From positions 1 through 48,381 of IMG/VR virus record IMGVR_UViG_3300025098_000078: a stretch of 48,381 bases of DNA; one strand, 5' to 3'. The notes below the pieces were generated by a model. It made no database searches. It was not told where the DNA came from and worked only from the letters and a program-made list of their open reading frames with translations. Source of the stretch: a virus. A program made the translations under genes and the position numbers. This document shows, in pieces, positions 1 to 7,181 of this stretch (its first letter is position 1; the number at the start of each line of letters is the position of its first letter).

Positions 1-1331
1 TTCTTAGTAGTAAACAACGTTCCGTTAGGACACATAGTAACGCCGTCTAGGGTGCTTGTATCAATCTCACGGTTTAGTAGTTTGTCTACATTAATACCGC
101 TCACACGGTCATCCAGAAGGGTCTCAGGAGAGATATTATACTGCATGATGAGGTGTGGATACAGTGAGTTAAGGTCAAAGTTAACTACCCAATCATAAAT
201 GCCTGGAACAGGTTCTTTCACATAAGCACCAGCATACTGCTGATCTTTAGTACTCTCAGTTTTAGGAGGAATAATAATATTTTCCTGAGTGAGAGCATCA
301 TAGATGATACTATCCCACATACGAACCTGATAGAATACATCCTCAAAGTTTACCTTGGCATCATATGCCATAGTAACAGCGAGTTCAATCAGTTTCATCT
401 TATCTTCCAGCATGTCTACAAGTTCAACGTCATGGATGTTGTACTCAATAAACTTCTGCCAATCACTACGATAGAAGTCCTGAAAGTTCTCGAACTCAGA
501 GTGATCGAGTTTCTTCTGTCCTAGTTCCACAAAAGCAATGTGGTCTAAACGATAAGATTCTTGATTGGTGTAAGTAAATTTTTGATAGAGATCATAATAG
601 TCAAGGGTAGCAACACCGATGATATCATAATAGATCTTCTCCTGACCCTTCACAAACAACTTACGTTCACGAACAGAGTTCCATGGCGACATAGATCTCA
701 TATGCTTGATACTTAGCATACGATCAATGCGACGGCAGATGAATGGCATATCAAAGAACTTGACATTCCACCCAGTGATTACATCAGGAGTTTTCTGCAC
801 CCAATACTCTAGGAACTTAAGAAGAAGTTCACGTTCATTCTGACAATAAACATAATGAACATCATCACGGGAGTTTCTAAACTCACCGCAACCCCAAGTA
901 ATAATCTTCTTACTAGTAAAGTCTTTTACAGTAATGCAAAGAATTTCTTCCCGTGCTTCCTCAACACTAGGAAATCCATTCTCAGATGTAGTCTCAATAT
1001 CAAGAGACATGATATTAAGTTGACTGAAATCATAGTCAACTTCTTTAGGATACTTACTCAGGATATACTGATATAAGTATTTGGTATTGCCGTAGATAGT
1101 AAAGTTATCTACTGCCTCATAAGTATTAACAAACTCTTTAGCATCTTTAATGCCGCCAAAATGAACGGGTTCTACACAGTTGCCCTCAAGAGTTTTATAT
1201 TTGGTCTGATTTTTTGATGAGACATAAAGAGTTGGAGAGAAGTCTTCACGACGCTCAATCCTTTCACCCCCGCTAAAACCACGATACAAAACTGTATCAT
1301 TGATGATAGCAACATTAGTATAGAAATCCAT
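1..1331 (-). CDS. 43: DNA polymerase gp43, family B (partial, C-terminal part outside window)
   Basis: Replicative DNA polymerase with 3'-5' proofreading. I translated the minus strand from the ATG at 1331; the frame stays open to base 1, so about 443 N-terminal residues are present and the rest lies beyond the left edge. Visible exonuclease motifs are SLDIETTSENGFP (Exo I), TGWNVKFFDMPFI (Exo II) and YNIHDVELV (Exo III), followed by polymerase motif A, NFDLNSLYPHLI. The start overlaps the preceding stop by one base (TGATG), which implies translational coupling to the small Sm-like gene. The other replisome parts (gp45 clamp, gp44/gp62 loader) are encoded upstream in the same direction. Identification is firm. 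Confidence 0.97.
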   Translation of the reverse strand, partial: MDFYTNVAIINDTVLYRGFSGGERIERREDFSPTLYVSSKNQTKYKTLEGNCVEPVHFGGIKDAKEFVNTYEAVDNFTIYGNTKYLYQYILSKYPKEVDYDFSQLNIMSLDIETTSENGFPSVEEAREEILCITVKDFTSKKIITWGCGEFRNSRDDVHYVYCQNERELLLKFLEYWVQKTPDVITGWNVKFFDMPFICRRIDRMLSIKHMRSMSPWNSVRERKLFVKGQEKIYYDIIGVATLDYYDLYQKFTYTNQESYRLDHIAFVELGQKKLDHSEFENFQDFYRSDWQKFIEYNIHDVELVDMLEDKMKLIELAVTMAYDAKVNFEDVFYQVRMWDSIIYDALTQENIIIPPKTESTKDQQYAGAYVKEPVPGIYDWVVNFDLNSLYPHLIMQYNISPETLLDDRVSGINVDKLLNREIDTSTLDGVTMCPNGTLFTTK

Positions 1332-1582
1332 CAAGCAATAGCATCACGATATAATTTTAGCAGACTATCCATAGGATCCACGATAGTAATAATATCACTA
1401 GACCTAATAGGAATCTGTTTTTGATATGAATATGGAACAAAATTTTCCATAATAAAATCTGGAATAAATCCAATCACCACTTTAGGGTTGATGAGGATGC
1501 AATCAGCATCTTCTTCTGGACGTTCTTCAATCTCCGAGATCAGATATTGACCCGTCTTCAGCAATAGAACTTTTACTGTCAT
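1331..1582 (-). CDS. Small Sm-like protein, paralogue A (83 aa)
   Basis: Function unknown. The N-terminus (VKVLLLKTGQYLISEIEE) and C-terminus (IVDPMDSLLKLY) match four other proteins in this window, at 1527, 6891, 12705 and 30123. The shared pattern is a beta-hairpin around LLKSGExI, an NP-V step, then a V..I.DP....Y ending. The length and strand pattern recall the Sm/LSm fold, but that is inference. I chose the ATG at 1582 because AGGAG lies 6 nt upstream; a GTG at 1585 is the alternative. Its 5' end and ribosome site lie inside the 3' end of paralogue B, and its stop overlaps the gp43 start by one base. Confidence 0.8.
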   Translation of the reverse strand: MTVKVLLLKTGQYLISEIEERPEEDADCILINPKVVIGFIPDFIMENFVPYSYQKQIPIRSSDIITIVDPMDSLLKLYRDAIA

Positions 1583-1889
1583 CACGAACTCCTATGTTTT
1601 TAATGTAACTTTCTTTGATATTATCTTGGGGGTCGCAAATGGTAACTACCCAATCTTTATTGACAAAATACTCTTCTGATTTAGAAGTAGCGAGCCATGG
1701 AACGAAACTTAAAACACTGTCTGGTGATTCATTAGCACCCTCAGTGAGAACGCCCTGTTGAACTACAGTAACACGTACAGGTTTAATCATGACAAATTCC
1801 ATAAGTTCCTGAGTTTCGCGATCAATGATCTCACGAAAATCACAAACTATTTCCTCCCCAGATTTGAGGAGAACTAATTGAACGGACAT
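1527..1889 (-). CDS. Small Sm-like protein, paralogue B (120 aa)
   Basis: Second copy of the Sm-like family, function unknown. It shows the fullest motif set: QLVLLKSGEEIV near the start, a KPVRV step, LSFVPWLATS around residues 80-90, and VVTICDPQDNIKESY near 100-115. Its conserved core ends before about residue 103. The remaining acidic tail (DDSKSSIAEDGSISDLGD) is encoded in the stretch that also encodes the first 18 or so codons of paralogue A in another frame. An AGGAG box sits just upstream of the ATG at 1889. The neighbours are gp43 downstream and the nucleotidyltransferase upstream, so replication-linked expression is likely. Confidence 0.82.
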   Translation of the reverse strand: MSVQLVLLKSGEEIVCDFREIIDRETQELMEFVMIKPVRVTVVQQGVLTEGANESPDSVLSFVPWLATSKSEEYFVNKDWVVTICDPQDNIKESYIKNIGVRDDSKSSIAEDGSISDLGD

Positions 1890-1925
1890 AAACTCCTAGA
1901 ATTCAACCCTCATCATAGCATGAGG

Positions 1926-2636
1926 TCATCTGATTGACAAGCTGGTAACCTTAAGATTTCTTAGATGTGCTGACATCTTATCCAGATACCCACGGTTGCG
2001 TAGCTCCTTAAACACAAGGTTTTCCACAGCAAACTCGCCGCCACGTTGGATAGCAGATGATCTCATGTCACGCAGTTTCTCTTTGAGTTTTTCAAATGCA
2101 TCACGATCATCTGCTCTGTTATCAATCAGGAAATCAATTTTCTCCATGTAGTGCCTCACCTTATTGATGATATTAGGATCTGAAAGATCTACTTCCTGAT
2201 ATGTGGGACGACGCAACCACAAACTATTCATAAGGGAAAAAACTCCCTGACCGGAAGGGGTTTGATCTCTTCGATCTTGGGCATAGAGTTCAACGTCGTG
2301 TCCATAAATCTGAATATCATGGGTGAGAGCCCATAATTGTTTCTTGTCTCGTAAGTAATCATCAATGAGATCAGGACAATCGGCAATATCCTCCTTGGAG
2401 ACAATAAGATGAAGGTCCAAGTCAGAATACTTAGTATAATTGTAATTGGCATTACCGCCCACTAGCACTACATCGATTATAGCACTGTTAGGAATATTTG
2501 CAAACTCCGCCCACTCTTCTGCAATACGAACTAGTCCCTGCCTGACTTCAGGTTTCATTGCTTCACCAACCCAGATCTTAGGATTTAATTGCTGGTTATA
2601 TCGGAGAGTAAGTTTTAAATCCCTATATGTTTTCAT
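1926..2636 (-). CDS. Nucleotidyltransferase-like protein (pol beta superfamily)
   Basis: This 236-aa protein has the hallmark of the pol beta-type nucleotidyltransferase fold: a GG pair at residues 60-61 and then SDLDLHLI at 71-78, giving the G-[GS]...DxD metal-binding signature. Such enzymes transfer nucleotidyl groups to nucleic acid, protein or small molecules; the substrate here cannot be told. Similar genes are familiar in T4-like cyanophages. The C-terminal half is helical and charged. The start at 2636 is followed by MKTYRDLKLTLRYN. A TATAAATA late-type element ends 19 nt upstream and an intrinsic terminator separates it from the upstream gene, so it probably begins a late transcript. 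Confidence 0.85.
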   Translation of the reverse strand: MKTYRDLKLTLRYNQQLNPKIWVGEAMKPEVRQGLVRIAEEWAEFANIPNSAIIDVVLVGGNANYNYTKYSDLDLHLIVSKEDIADCPDLIDDYLRDKKQLWALTHDIQIYGHDVELYAQDRRDQTPSGQGVFSLMNSLWLRRPTYQEVDLSDPNIINKVRHYMEKIDFLIDNRADDRDAFEKLKEKLRDMRSSAIQRGGEFAVENLVFKELRNRGYLDKMSAHLRNLKVTSLSIR

Positions 2637-2654
2637 CAGGACAGACTTTAATTA

Positions 2655-2662
2655 TATTTATA
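2655..2662 (-). promoter_or_regulatory. T4-type late promoter TATAAATA
   Basis: Exact TATAAATA on the minus strand, 19 nt upstream of the nucleotidyltransferase start and 7 nt downstream of an intrinsic terminator. This element type is recognised by gp55-containing RNA polymerase in T4-like phages. Confidence 0.75.
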
Positions 2663-2668
2663 AGCAAG

Positions 2669-2705
2669 AAAAAAGAGGGTTACCTGACTGTGACCAGGGC
2701 CCTCT
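2669..2705 (-). terminator. Rho-independent terminator after the ferredoxin operon
   Basis: On the minus strand the arms AGAGGG and CCCTCT (plus an inner CCTG/CAGG pairing) are followed by a run of six T. It lies just past the stop of the 70-aa gene at 2729 and would end the ferredoxin transcript. Confidence 0.82.
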
Positions 2706-2728
2706 GCGACGACGATATTCAATTCTAT

Positions 2729-2941
2729 TTAGGTAAAGTACTTATCAAGAACTTCATTACGTTCTTCTTCATGTGCGATGATATCAAGTTGATCTTGAAT
2801 GGCAGCAAGAACATCAGGATGTTCACCAATACCAACAGGGTTCTCTAGATAGACTTCAATGTTTGCTTTTGCTTTAGCAATGTTACCATTAGCATCAGCA
2901 CGGAGTGCATCTAGAATTTTAAAACGAAGTGTATCAGTCAT
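2729..2941 (-). CDS. Conserved small phage protein, 70 aa, unknown function
   Basis: Not recognised beyond being of a kind seen in cyanophages. It reads as two amphipathic helices with an acidic C-terminus (AHEEERNEVLDKYFT) and has no cysteines, membrane segment or nucleotide motif. The ATG at 2941 shares its A with the TAA stop of the 23-aa microprotein upstream (TAATG), so it is probably translated by coupling from the ferredoxin mRNA. A terminator follows its stop directly, making it the last gene of the ferredoxin operon. Confidence 0.78.
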   Translation of the reverse strand: MTDTLRFKILDALRADANGNIAKAKANIEVYLENPVGIGEHPDVLAAIQDQLDIIAHEEERNEVLDKYFT

Positions 2942-3012
2942 TATTTTTTAGGAGTAAGTTTATATGCACCGAAAATAGCGCCTGTGATAAGGGCAATCAT
3001 TAAAACTTCCAT
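2941..3012 (-). CDS. 23-aa single-pass membrane microprotein between ferredoxin and the 70-aa gene
   Basis: Hand-translated as [19 protein letters not shown] then TPKK and a stop. The first 17 or so residues are a clean hydrophobic helix with small residues (GAIFGA), followed by a lysine end. The frame fits its gap exactly: its ATG shares the A of the ferredoxin stop (TGATG) and its TAA shares an A with the ATG of the next gene (TAATG). This double one-base overlap is the style of the surrounding genes and supports real translation. Tiny one-helix subunits are common in thylakoid complexes, but similarity to any of them is not claimed. Function unknown. Confidence 0.68.
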   Translation of the reverse strand: MEVLMIALITGAIFGAYKLTPKK

Positions 3013-3302
3013 CAGTAAAGTTCCTCTTCCTTTTCAGTCAGGATAACCAAGTCTGATGTTGGATACGAAACACAGGTAAGTAAAAATCCTGCCTCAAGTT
3101 GATCGTCATCAAGGAAAGATTGATCGCTTTGATCGACCGTTCCCTCTACGATTTTTCCAGCACAAGTAGAACAAGCACCAGCACGACAGGAGTATGGAAG
3201 ATCTACTCCTGCTTCTTCAGCGGCATCAAGAATATACTGATCGCTCTCACATTGAATAGTGTGATCACCCTCAGTGGTCTTGAGGGTAATGGTGTAGGAC
3301 AT
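3012..3302 (-). CDS. petF: Plant-type [2Fe-2S] ferredoxin
   Basis: Soluble one-electron carrier, 96 aa, the usual ferredoxin length. The four cluster cysteines are in canonical spacing: C39, C44 and C47 in [12 protein letters not shown], and C77 in LLTCVSYP. Cyanobacterial ferredoxin carries electrons from photosystem I to FNR, bilin reductases and others; phage copies are thought to redirect host electrons, for example to phage bilin reductases (established for the family, not shown here). It starts its own short operon: a sigma70-like promoter lies about 30 nt upstream, and the microprotein and 70-aa gene follow with one-base overlaps. Confidence 0.96.
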   Translation of the reverse strand: MSYTITLKTTEGDHTIQCESDQYILDAAEEAGVDLPYSCRAGACSTCAGKIVEGTVDQSDQSFLDDDQLEAGFLLTCVSYPTSDLVILTEKEEELY

Positions 3303-3322
3303 TTACTTTCTTGTAGTTGACA

Positions 3323-3358
3323 TGGTATATATTATACCACACTTCATACAATTATCAA
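3323..3358 (-). promoter_or_regulatory. Sigma70-type promoter for ferredoxin with a palindrome over the -10
   Basis: Minus strand: TTGATA (3353-3358), 16-nt spacer, TATAAT (3331-3336). A 7-3-7 inverted repeat, TGGTATA/TATACCA at 3323-3339, covers the -10 and could be an operator or simply symmetric AT-rich DNA. The -35 overlaps the hsp20 stop codon. Confidence 0.65.
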
Positions 3359-3795
3359 TCGCCTGTCAACTCATATGTTTTCTTTTTCTGATGATCAGGA
3401 ATAATTCTCTTTAATCTAATTGTGAGAAGACCGTTGGTTAGGTCAACACTTCGGACCTCAACATCATCAGCAATAGTTCTACTCCAGGTAAATGCACGAC
3501 GTGCAATTCCTCTTTGTAGATACTCATGATCTGATTCAGAATCTCCAGGTTTAGTGCATTGAACAAATAATTTATTTGATTCTGTCTCAACTTTAATATC
3601 TTCTTTAGTGTAACCAGCAAGTGCTAGTTCTAATCTGAAATCAATACTAGATTCTTTGACAAGATTATGTGGTGGATAATTTGCATTTGATTCATGGACT
3701 GTAGCAAATCTACGAATCCATTCATCCATACCAATACCAAATCTTGATGCATCATTCAATAGCGCATCAATATCCGCAATGTTATACTTAACCAT
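3355..3795 (-). CDS. hsp20: Hsp20 family small heat-shock protein
   Basis: ATP-independent holdase chaperone, 146 aa. The alpha-crystallin domain covers about residues 45-140. It shows the typical beginning of the domain (FRLELALAGYTKEDIKVE), the ENKLFVQ-like strand, the YLQRGIARRAFTWSRTI segment (normally Y..RGI..R.F.R.F.L) and the closing GLLTIRLKRI, which matches the G.L.I...R end. T4-like cyanophages regularly carry Hsp20, where a role in capsid or scaffold folding has been proposed. A late promoter element lies 59 nt upstream, so late expression is expected. Confidence 0.95.
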   Translation of the reverse strand: MVKYNIADIDALLNDASRFGIGMDEWIRRFATVHESNANYPPHNLVKESSIDFRLELALAGYTKEDIKVETESNKLFVQCTKPGDSESDHEYLQRGIARRAFTWSRTIADDVEVRSVDLTNGLLTIRLKRIIPDHQKKKTYELTGD

Positions 3796-3853
3796 TATAG
3801 TAGCTCCTTAAAAAGCGAGTTTGTGTTGTGTGGACCCCTAAGGCATCCACAAA

Positions 3854-3860
3854 TATTTAT
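3854..3860 (-). promoter_or_regulatory. Late promoter ATAAATA upstream of hsp20
   Basis: CATAAATATT on the minus strand, 59 nt before the hsp20 ATG and 9 nt downstream of a terminator. A second ATAAATA at 3953-3959 overlaps the regA stop and lies before the terminator, so it is less likely to serve hsp20. Confidence 0.65.
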
Positions 3861-3868
3861 GACACAAC

Positions 3869-3901
3869 AAAAAAAGCAGATACAGTATAAACCGTATCTG
3901 C
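3869..3901 (-). terminator. Rho-independent terminator after regA
   Basis: Arms GCAGATAC/GTATCTGC (3876-3883 and 3894-3901) with a 10-nt loop, followed on the minus strand by seven T. It ends the replication transcript that contains gp62 and regA. Confidence 0.88.
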
Positions 3902-3955
3902 CTATAAGGGTTTCCGACTTTTGTAGAGACCGCACGAAAAGAGTCTCAAGTCTAT

Positions 3956-4396
3956 TTATGCCTCAGTAGTTGTTACTACCTTCTTCTTACCAATATTATA
4001 TTTTGCCTCAAGAGTCCATTCGACTTTTTCTTTGTAGGCAATAACTTTAATCTGGTTCAGTGGTGATACATCTTCAATTGCTTCAGACTTAAGCACCTTA
4101 ATCAATTCCCAATCAACTAAGAGTTGAGTGATACGATTACGACGCTGCACGTCATTCAATGTAAGATTAGATCTCTTACCATCAAGAGCAAATAACTCTT
4201 TAAAGTGTACGATATAATAACGACCCTGCTTATGAAGAATGTGGCAGGATTGATATAGTTTTTTTTCTTTCCTAGAAGCAACACCAATACGTGTCAGTGT
4301 TTCTCTTACTTTCAGGAAATCATCGGGTTCATTAAGAAGAACCTCCACCATGTCGGCGGGTTCCCATGTTACTTCGATATCAGTTGATGTCGTCAT
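3956..4396 (-). CDS. regA: RegA translational repressor
   Basis: Binds ribosome start regions of early phage mRNAs and represses their translation. The 146-aa product is clearly T4 RegA-like: DDFLKVRETLTRIGVASRKEK, LYQSCHILHKQGRYYIVHFKELF and the C-terminal W-L-x-x-KYNIG all have T4 counterparts. It is longer than T4 RegA (122 aa), with an extra 15 or so residues at the N-terminus and a TTTEA tail. It overlaps the gp62 stop by 4 nt (ATGA), the same gene order as in T4 (44-62-regA-43), although oxygenases, Dam and others are inserted nearby. Confidence 0.96.
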   Translation of the reverse strand: MTTSTDIEVTWEPADMVEVLLNEPDDFLKVRETLTRIGVASRKEKKLYQSCHILHKQGRYYIVHFKELFALDGKRSNLTLNDVQRRNRITQLLVDWELIKVLKSEAIEDVSPLNQIKVIAYKEKVEWTLEAKYNIGKKKVVTTTEA

Positions 4397-4779
4397 TGCT
4401 TACCACCTTTACTCAATTTAAGTTTAATACAATTTAGCTGTTCGTCAGAAAGAAGACTAAGAGCGGATCGTGCTTTCTCATTACTATAACCATAATAAGT
4501 TTTCACTATTTCCAGATCTGTAATTTTTTCCTTTTTCAACCACGGAGAAAATCTCCGTTTTGGTCTGACAATATTTAGTAAAAATTCATATTGTAGTTTC
4601 TTGGATAAGTGGTGGTTGATATTAATCTCATTCGATACCATTATAGTATCGATAAAACCAGACAGACACTTGTTAATAATGAATGGTGGGTATTCATTTT
4701 TGTTCTCATCAGTCATGATGTTTTGTTTCTCATGATTGATAGAATTCAACCAATGTTTCAGTTCAGTTTTCGCCATCAT
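4393..4779 (-). CDS. 62: Sliding clamp loader small subunit gp62
   Basis: Small subunit that with four gp44 subunits loads the gp45 clamp. The 128-aa protein is much shorter than T4 gp62 (187 aa), as is usual in cyanophages. Motifs typical of the cyanophage form are LKHWLNSIN, YPPFIINKCLSGFIDTIM, KKLQYEFLLNIVRPKRRFSPWLKK and YYGYSNEKARSALSLLSDEQL. It overlaps the upstream oxygenase by an ATGA and regA by an ATGA. Position just before regA agrees with T4, but gp44 is separated from it here by five genes. Confidence 0.92.
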   Translation of the reverse strand: MMAKTELKHWLNSINHEKQNIMTDENKNEYPPFIINKCLSGFIDTIMVSNEININHHLSKKLQYEFLLNIVRPKRRFSPWLKKEKITDLEIVKTYYGYSNEKARSALSLLSDEQLNCIKLKLSKGGKQ

Positions 4780-5327
4780 CTCATTTCAAAGTATTGGTTT
4801 TTAGTAGCACCCTTAGGTTTAGGCCAAGAATGTATATCCATAGCCATAGTTATACGAACATCATCAAAGTTATTGGGTGGAACCCAGTGATGAACACTAG
4901 AAGAAAATAACATTAATTCTCCTCTATTGTTATCACATTTTTCTCCCTCAAACCACGTCCCTAAATCAGGATTACCTCCTATAAAAAGATTAGTACAAGT
5001 CCAATCTACTCTAGGTGCGTCAGGGTCTCTAGGATCTCGATGGCAATGTTTAGCAATACCTTCTCCTTTCCTAAAAGTATTTGCCCAGCATTGAACAAAT
5101 TTCCTGCGTCCCGAAACTATCTGTAATTTAGGAACAATAATATCAGCAACCACATTATCATAAAGATAATTATGACACCAATGTCTTCCGGTAAGAGAAT
5201 TAGTAGCAGTACCCATATGAACATCTTCACCAAGGGATTTCACATGTTCTTCTGTTTCTAAAATTCTAGCATAAAGAATATCACATTCTTCAATGCTCAA
5301 AAAATTAGGAATTTTAAATGTTTTCAT
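4776..5327 (-). CDS. 2OG-Fe(II) oxygenase family protein (183 aa)
   Basis: Probable iron/2-oxoglutarate-dependent dioxygenase. A possible facial triad is visible: H96-x-D98 in KHCHRDP and H146 or H147 in SSVHHWVPPN, with R158 positioned to bind the 2OG carboxylate. The segment FIGGNPDLGTWFEGE fits the middle of the double-stranded beta-helix. Cyanophages often encode such enzymes; substrates are unknown. It overlaps gp62 by 4 nt and follows a second oxygenase by 2 nt, so both are expressed with replication genes. Base composition is more AT-rich than gp44/gp45, suggesting a separate origin. Confidence 0.85.
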   Translation of the reverse strand: MKTFKIPNFLSIEECDILYARILETEEHVKSLGEDVHMGTATNSLTGRHWCHNYLYDNVVADIIVPKLQIVSGRRKFVQCWANTFRKGEGIAKHCHRDPRDPDAPRVDWTCTNLFIGGNPDLGTWFEGEKCDNNRGELMLFSSSVHHWVPPNNFDDVRITMAMDIHSWPKPKGATKNQYFEMR

Positions 5328-5329
5328 AA

Positions 5330-5920
5330 TTACTGATAATCAAAACAAGACCAAATAATATTTTTTGTTCCCTCGTTTACAGGGATAGATTTATGAATGA
5401 AGTGAGGACCACAAGGAAAAACTAATATACTATTCTTGATAGGTTTCACTGAAATATTTTCATTAAAAAATTCAGTTTCACCTCCCATAAAACTATCATT
5501 TAAATAAAAGATAGCTGATAGAATAAATTTAAACTTGCCATGTAAATCAACATGCCACTTATACTCTTCATCAGTTTCATAATTTCTAAAATGAAATCTA
5601 GTACCTATTTTTTCAGGACACGTAGCGATTAATGTATGAGAGAATAAACTATTGTCATTAGTATATCTTTCCCAAATGTCAAAATAAATTTTATTAAGAT
5701 CACTAGTAACTTTTAAAAGTTTACCTTTAGATTTTGGGGAATAGTGGGACTGAGATAATTGAGTTATATCATAACTACTATTTTTTACAAAAAAACTTTG
5801 TTTCCTGGGATTAATTTTAGGATCATTATGAGCAACTTCCAAACAAGTTTGAAGTATACTATCAGTATCTGCTACATTTAGATACTGCCAAATAAAATTA
5901 CTGTGTTTAATTACTTCCAT
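5330..5920 (-). CDS. 2OG-Fe(II) oxygenase family protein (196 aa)
   Basis: Second dioxygenase, prolyl-4-hydroxylase-like. From the ATG at 5920 the metal ligands would be H123-x-D125 (KWHVDLHG) and H176 (HFIHKSIPV), with K186 in EGTK as the 2OG-binding residue. YLNDSFMGGETEFF is the classic core strand-loop of this family. A GTG at 5944 would add eight residues but I see no support for it. The start lies inside the last codons of Dam (14-nt overlap). AT-rich, little like the other oxygenase in sequence, so probably not a recent tandem duplication. Confidence 0.88.
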   Translation of the reverse strand: MEVIKHSNFIWQYLNVADTDSILQTCLEVAHNDPKINPRKQSFFVKNSSYDITQLSQSHYSPKSKGKLLKVTSDLNKIYFDIWERYTNDNSLFSHTLIATCPEKIGTRFHFRNYETDEEYKWHVDLHGKFKFILSAIFYLNDSFMGGETEFFNENISVKPIKNSILVFPCGPHFIHKSIPVNEGTKNIIWSCFDYQ

Positions 5921-6743
5921 AATTAAATAGCAAGAGTTCAGCACGATCTTTCTGTTCGTTCATATAATCACCTGTAGACCTCATGGTATAAGTCAGATCA
6001 TAAGTACAGGTCATCCAGTCTCTGAAGCGGTCCTTGACCATCTGAGCGGAGTTATATGAGATTAACTGACGAGCAAGGTGGTTGTCGCAATCAGCAGCAA
6101 ACTGATCATGATCGAAACGCTTATGCAAATCTCCCTTGTTACCATAGAGATTATCTTTGATATCATAGGGTGGATCAGAATATATAAAACAACGTAGATT
6201 GTCTGTAAGCAGTCCTTCATATGACCAGTTAGTAATTTTCCAGTTCTGAATTATTTCTGAGTATCCTTTTAGTTTCTCGATTCCACGCACTGTGAAGTTG
6301 GCATCTGATGCCTGCCTGCTAAAGGATGAGGACTCAGTGAGACCAGAAAAAGAGCACTTGTTAATAATGTAAAAACTAACAGCACGAGATAGATGGGATT
6401 GATCATAATCATTAACCAGTTGTTTTGCTTCAATGAATAAATTTTTTGCTGATACAGGTTCAGGATGTTGCTGCTTAAGTTTCAATAACTCATCACATAA
6501 TTCCCGACTGTAATCTTGAAGAACTCTCCAGAAGTTATACAAAGGTTCGTAAAGATCGTTCACCCACACAGGGATATCTGGGTGTGCTTTAGTGAATGCG
6601 ATAGCAACACTACCACCACCTAGAAATGTTTCCCGATACTCTTCAATGCCATCAGGGAAACGTGGAATAAGATACTTGGTAGCGCGAGACTTACCACCAG
6701 GATATCTAAGCGGCGTCTTGAGAGACTTCAAAGTTTGGTTCAT
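5907..6743 (-). CDS. dam: DNA adenine methyltransferase (Dam)
   Basis: SAM-dependent N6-adenine methylase, 278 aa, D12 class. Residues 10-19 (TPLRYPGGKS) and FLGGGSVAIAF at 40-50 form the SAM-binding motif; SDPPYDIKDNLYG around 189-201 holds the catalytic DPPY. The target is probably GATC as in T4 Dam and E. coli Dam (family knowledge). It may protect phage DNA or regulate packaging. The 5' end overlaps the preceding small gene by 38 nt and the 3' end overlaps an oxygenase. Confidence 0.95.
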   Translation of the reverse strand: MNQTLKSLKTPLRYPGGKSRATKYLIPRFPDGIEEYRETFLGGGSVAIAFTKAHPDIPVWVNDLYEPLYNFWRVLQDYSRELCDELLKLKQQHPEPVSAKNLFIEAKQLVNDYDQSHLSRAVSFYIINKCSFSGLTESSSFSRQASDANFTVRGIEKLKGYSEIIQNWKITNWSYEGLLTDNLRCFIYSDPPYDIKDNLYGNKGDLHKRFDHDQFAADCDNHLARQLISYNSAQMVKDRFRDWMTCTYDLTYTMRSTGDYMNEQKDRAELLLFNYGSN

Positions 6744-6891
6744 GATATTTAAGGTATTCCCAGAAGGTCATTTTAAGTTCTTTCTGTGTCATGCCACAAT
6801 GAGCGGCGGCAGCAGGAAGATTCATAGAAGCATAGAAGAGACCTTCATGTGCTTCGTTCACATTTTGAGGCGTAGTTTTTTTTCTTTCCAT
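6706..6891 (-). CDS. Conserved small phage protein, 61 aa, unknown function
   Basis: Short, mostly helical, with LPAAAAHCGMTQKELKMTFWEYLKYH in its middle; the alanine-rich helix followed by GMTQKEL resembles a helix-turn-helix DNA-binding unit, but it is too short to be sure. The ATG at 6891 shares its A with the stop of the upstream Sm-like gene (TGATG); a TTG at 6894 is less likely. It overlaps the Dam start by 38 nt. Its place between the clamp loader and Dam suggests an early replication-associated role. Confidence 0.75.
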   Translation of the reverse strand: MERKKTTPQNVNEAHEGLFYASMNLPAAAAHCGMTQKELKMTFWEYLKYHEPNFEVSQDAA

Positions 6892-7181
6892 CAAAGAATC
6901 AATTTCTTTTTTTCAGGAGTTGTGATAGGAGAATACATCTGCTCATACTGAGAAACAATTTCTTCTGCTGCATCAGCAACATATACCACAAACTTAGTAG
7001 ACACAGTGATATCTTTTTCTTCTTTACTAATCATCGGAGACCATGCTACAAATGATAGTGTACCCTGCTGTGTAGGAACACCTACAATTCCATTCTTTAA
7101 TGTGAGGGAATTATCGTCATGGTTGACGACTTCAGCAATCACATCCTCTCCAGAGGACATACGAATTAGTTTTACGTTCAT
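6891..7181 (-). CDS. Small Sm-like protein, paralogue C (96 aa)
   Basis: Third member of the window's Sm-like family: VKLIRMSSGEDVIAEV at the start, then GTLSFVAWSPMIS and FVVYVADAAEEIVSQYEQMY. The central FVAWSP matches FVPWLA of paralogue B and IWGPLA of the plus-strand copy. The C-terminal tail is basic (TTPEKKKLIL). I chose the ATG at 7181, which overlaps the gp44 stop as ATGA; a longer frame to 7217 lacks family similarity. Lying directly behind gp44 suggests joint translation with the clamp loader. Confidence 0.82.
   Translation of the reverse strand: MNVKLIRMSSGEDVIAEVVNHDDNSLTLKNGIVGVPTQQGTLSFVAWSPMISKEEKDITVSTKFVVYVADAAEEIVSQYEQMYSPITTPEKKKLIL

Noticed and set aside
3953-3959. ATAAATA at the regA stop as the hsp20 promoter
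   Set aside because: It lies upstream of the strong terminator at 3869-3901, so its RNA would stop before hsp20; the element at 3854 is better placed.
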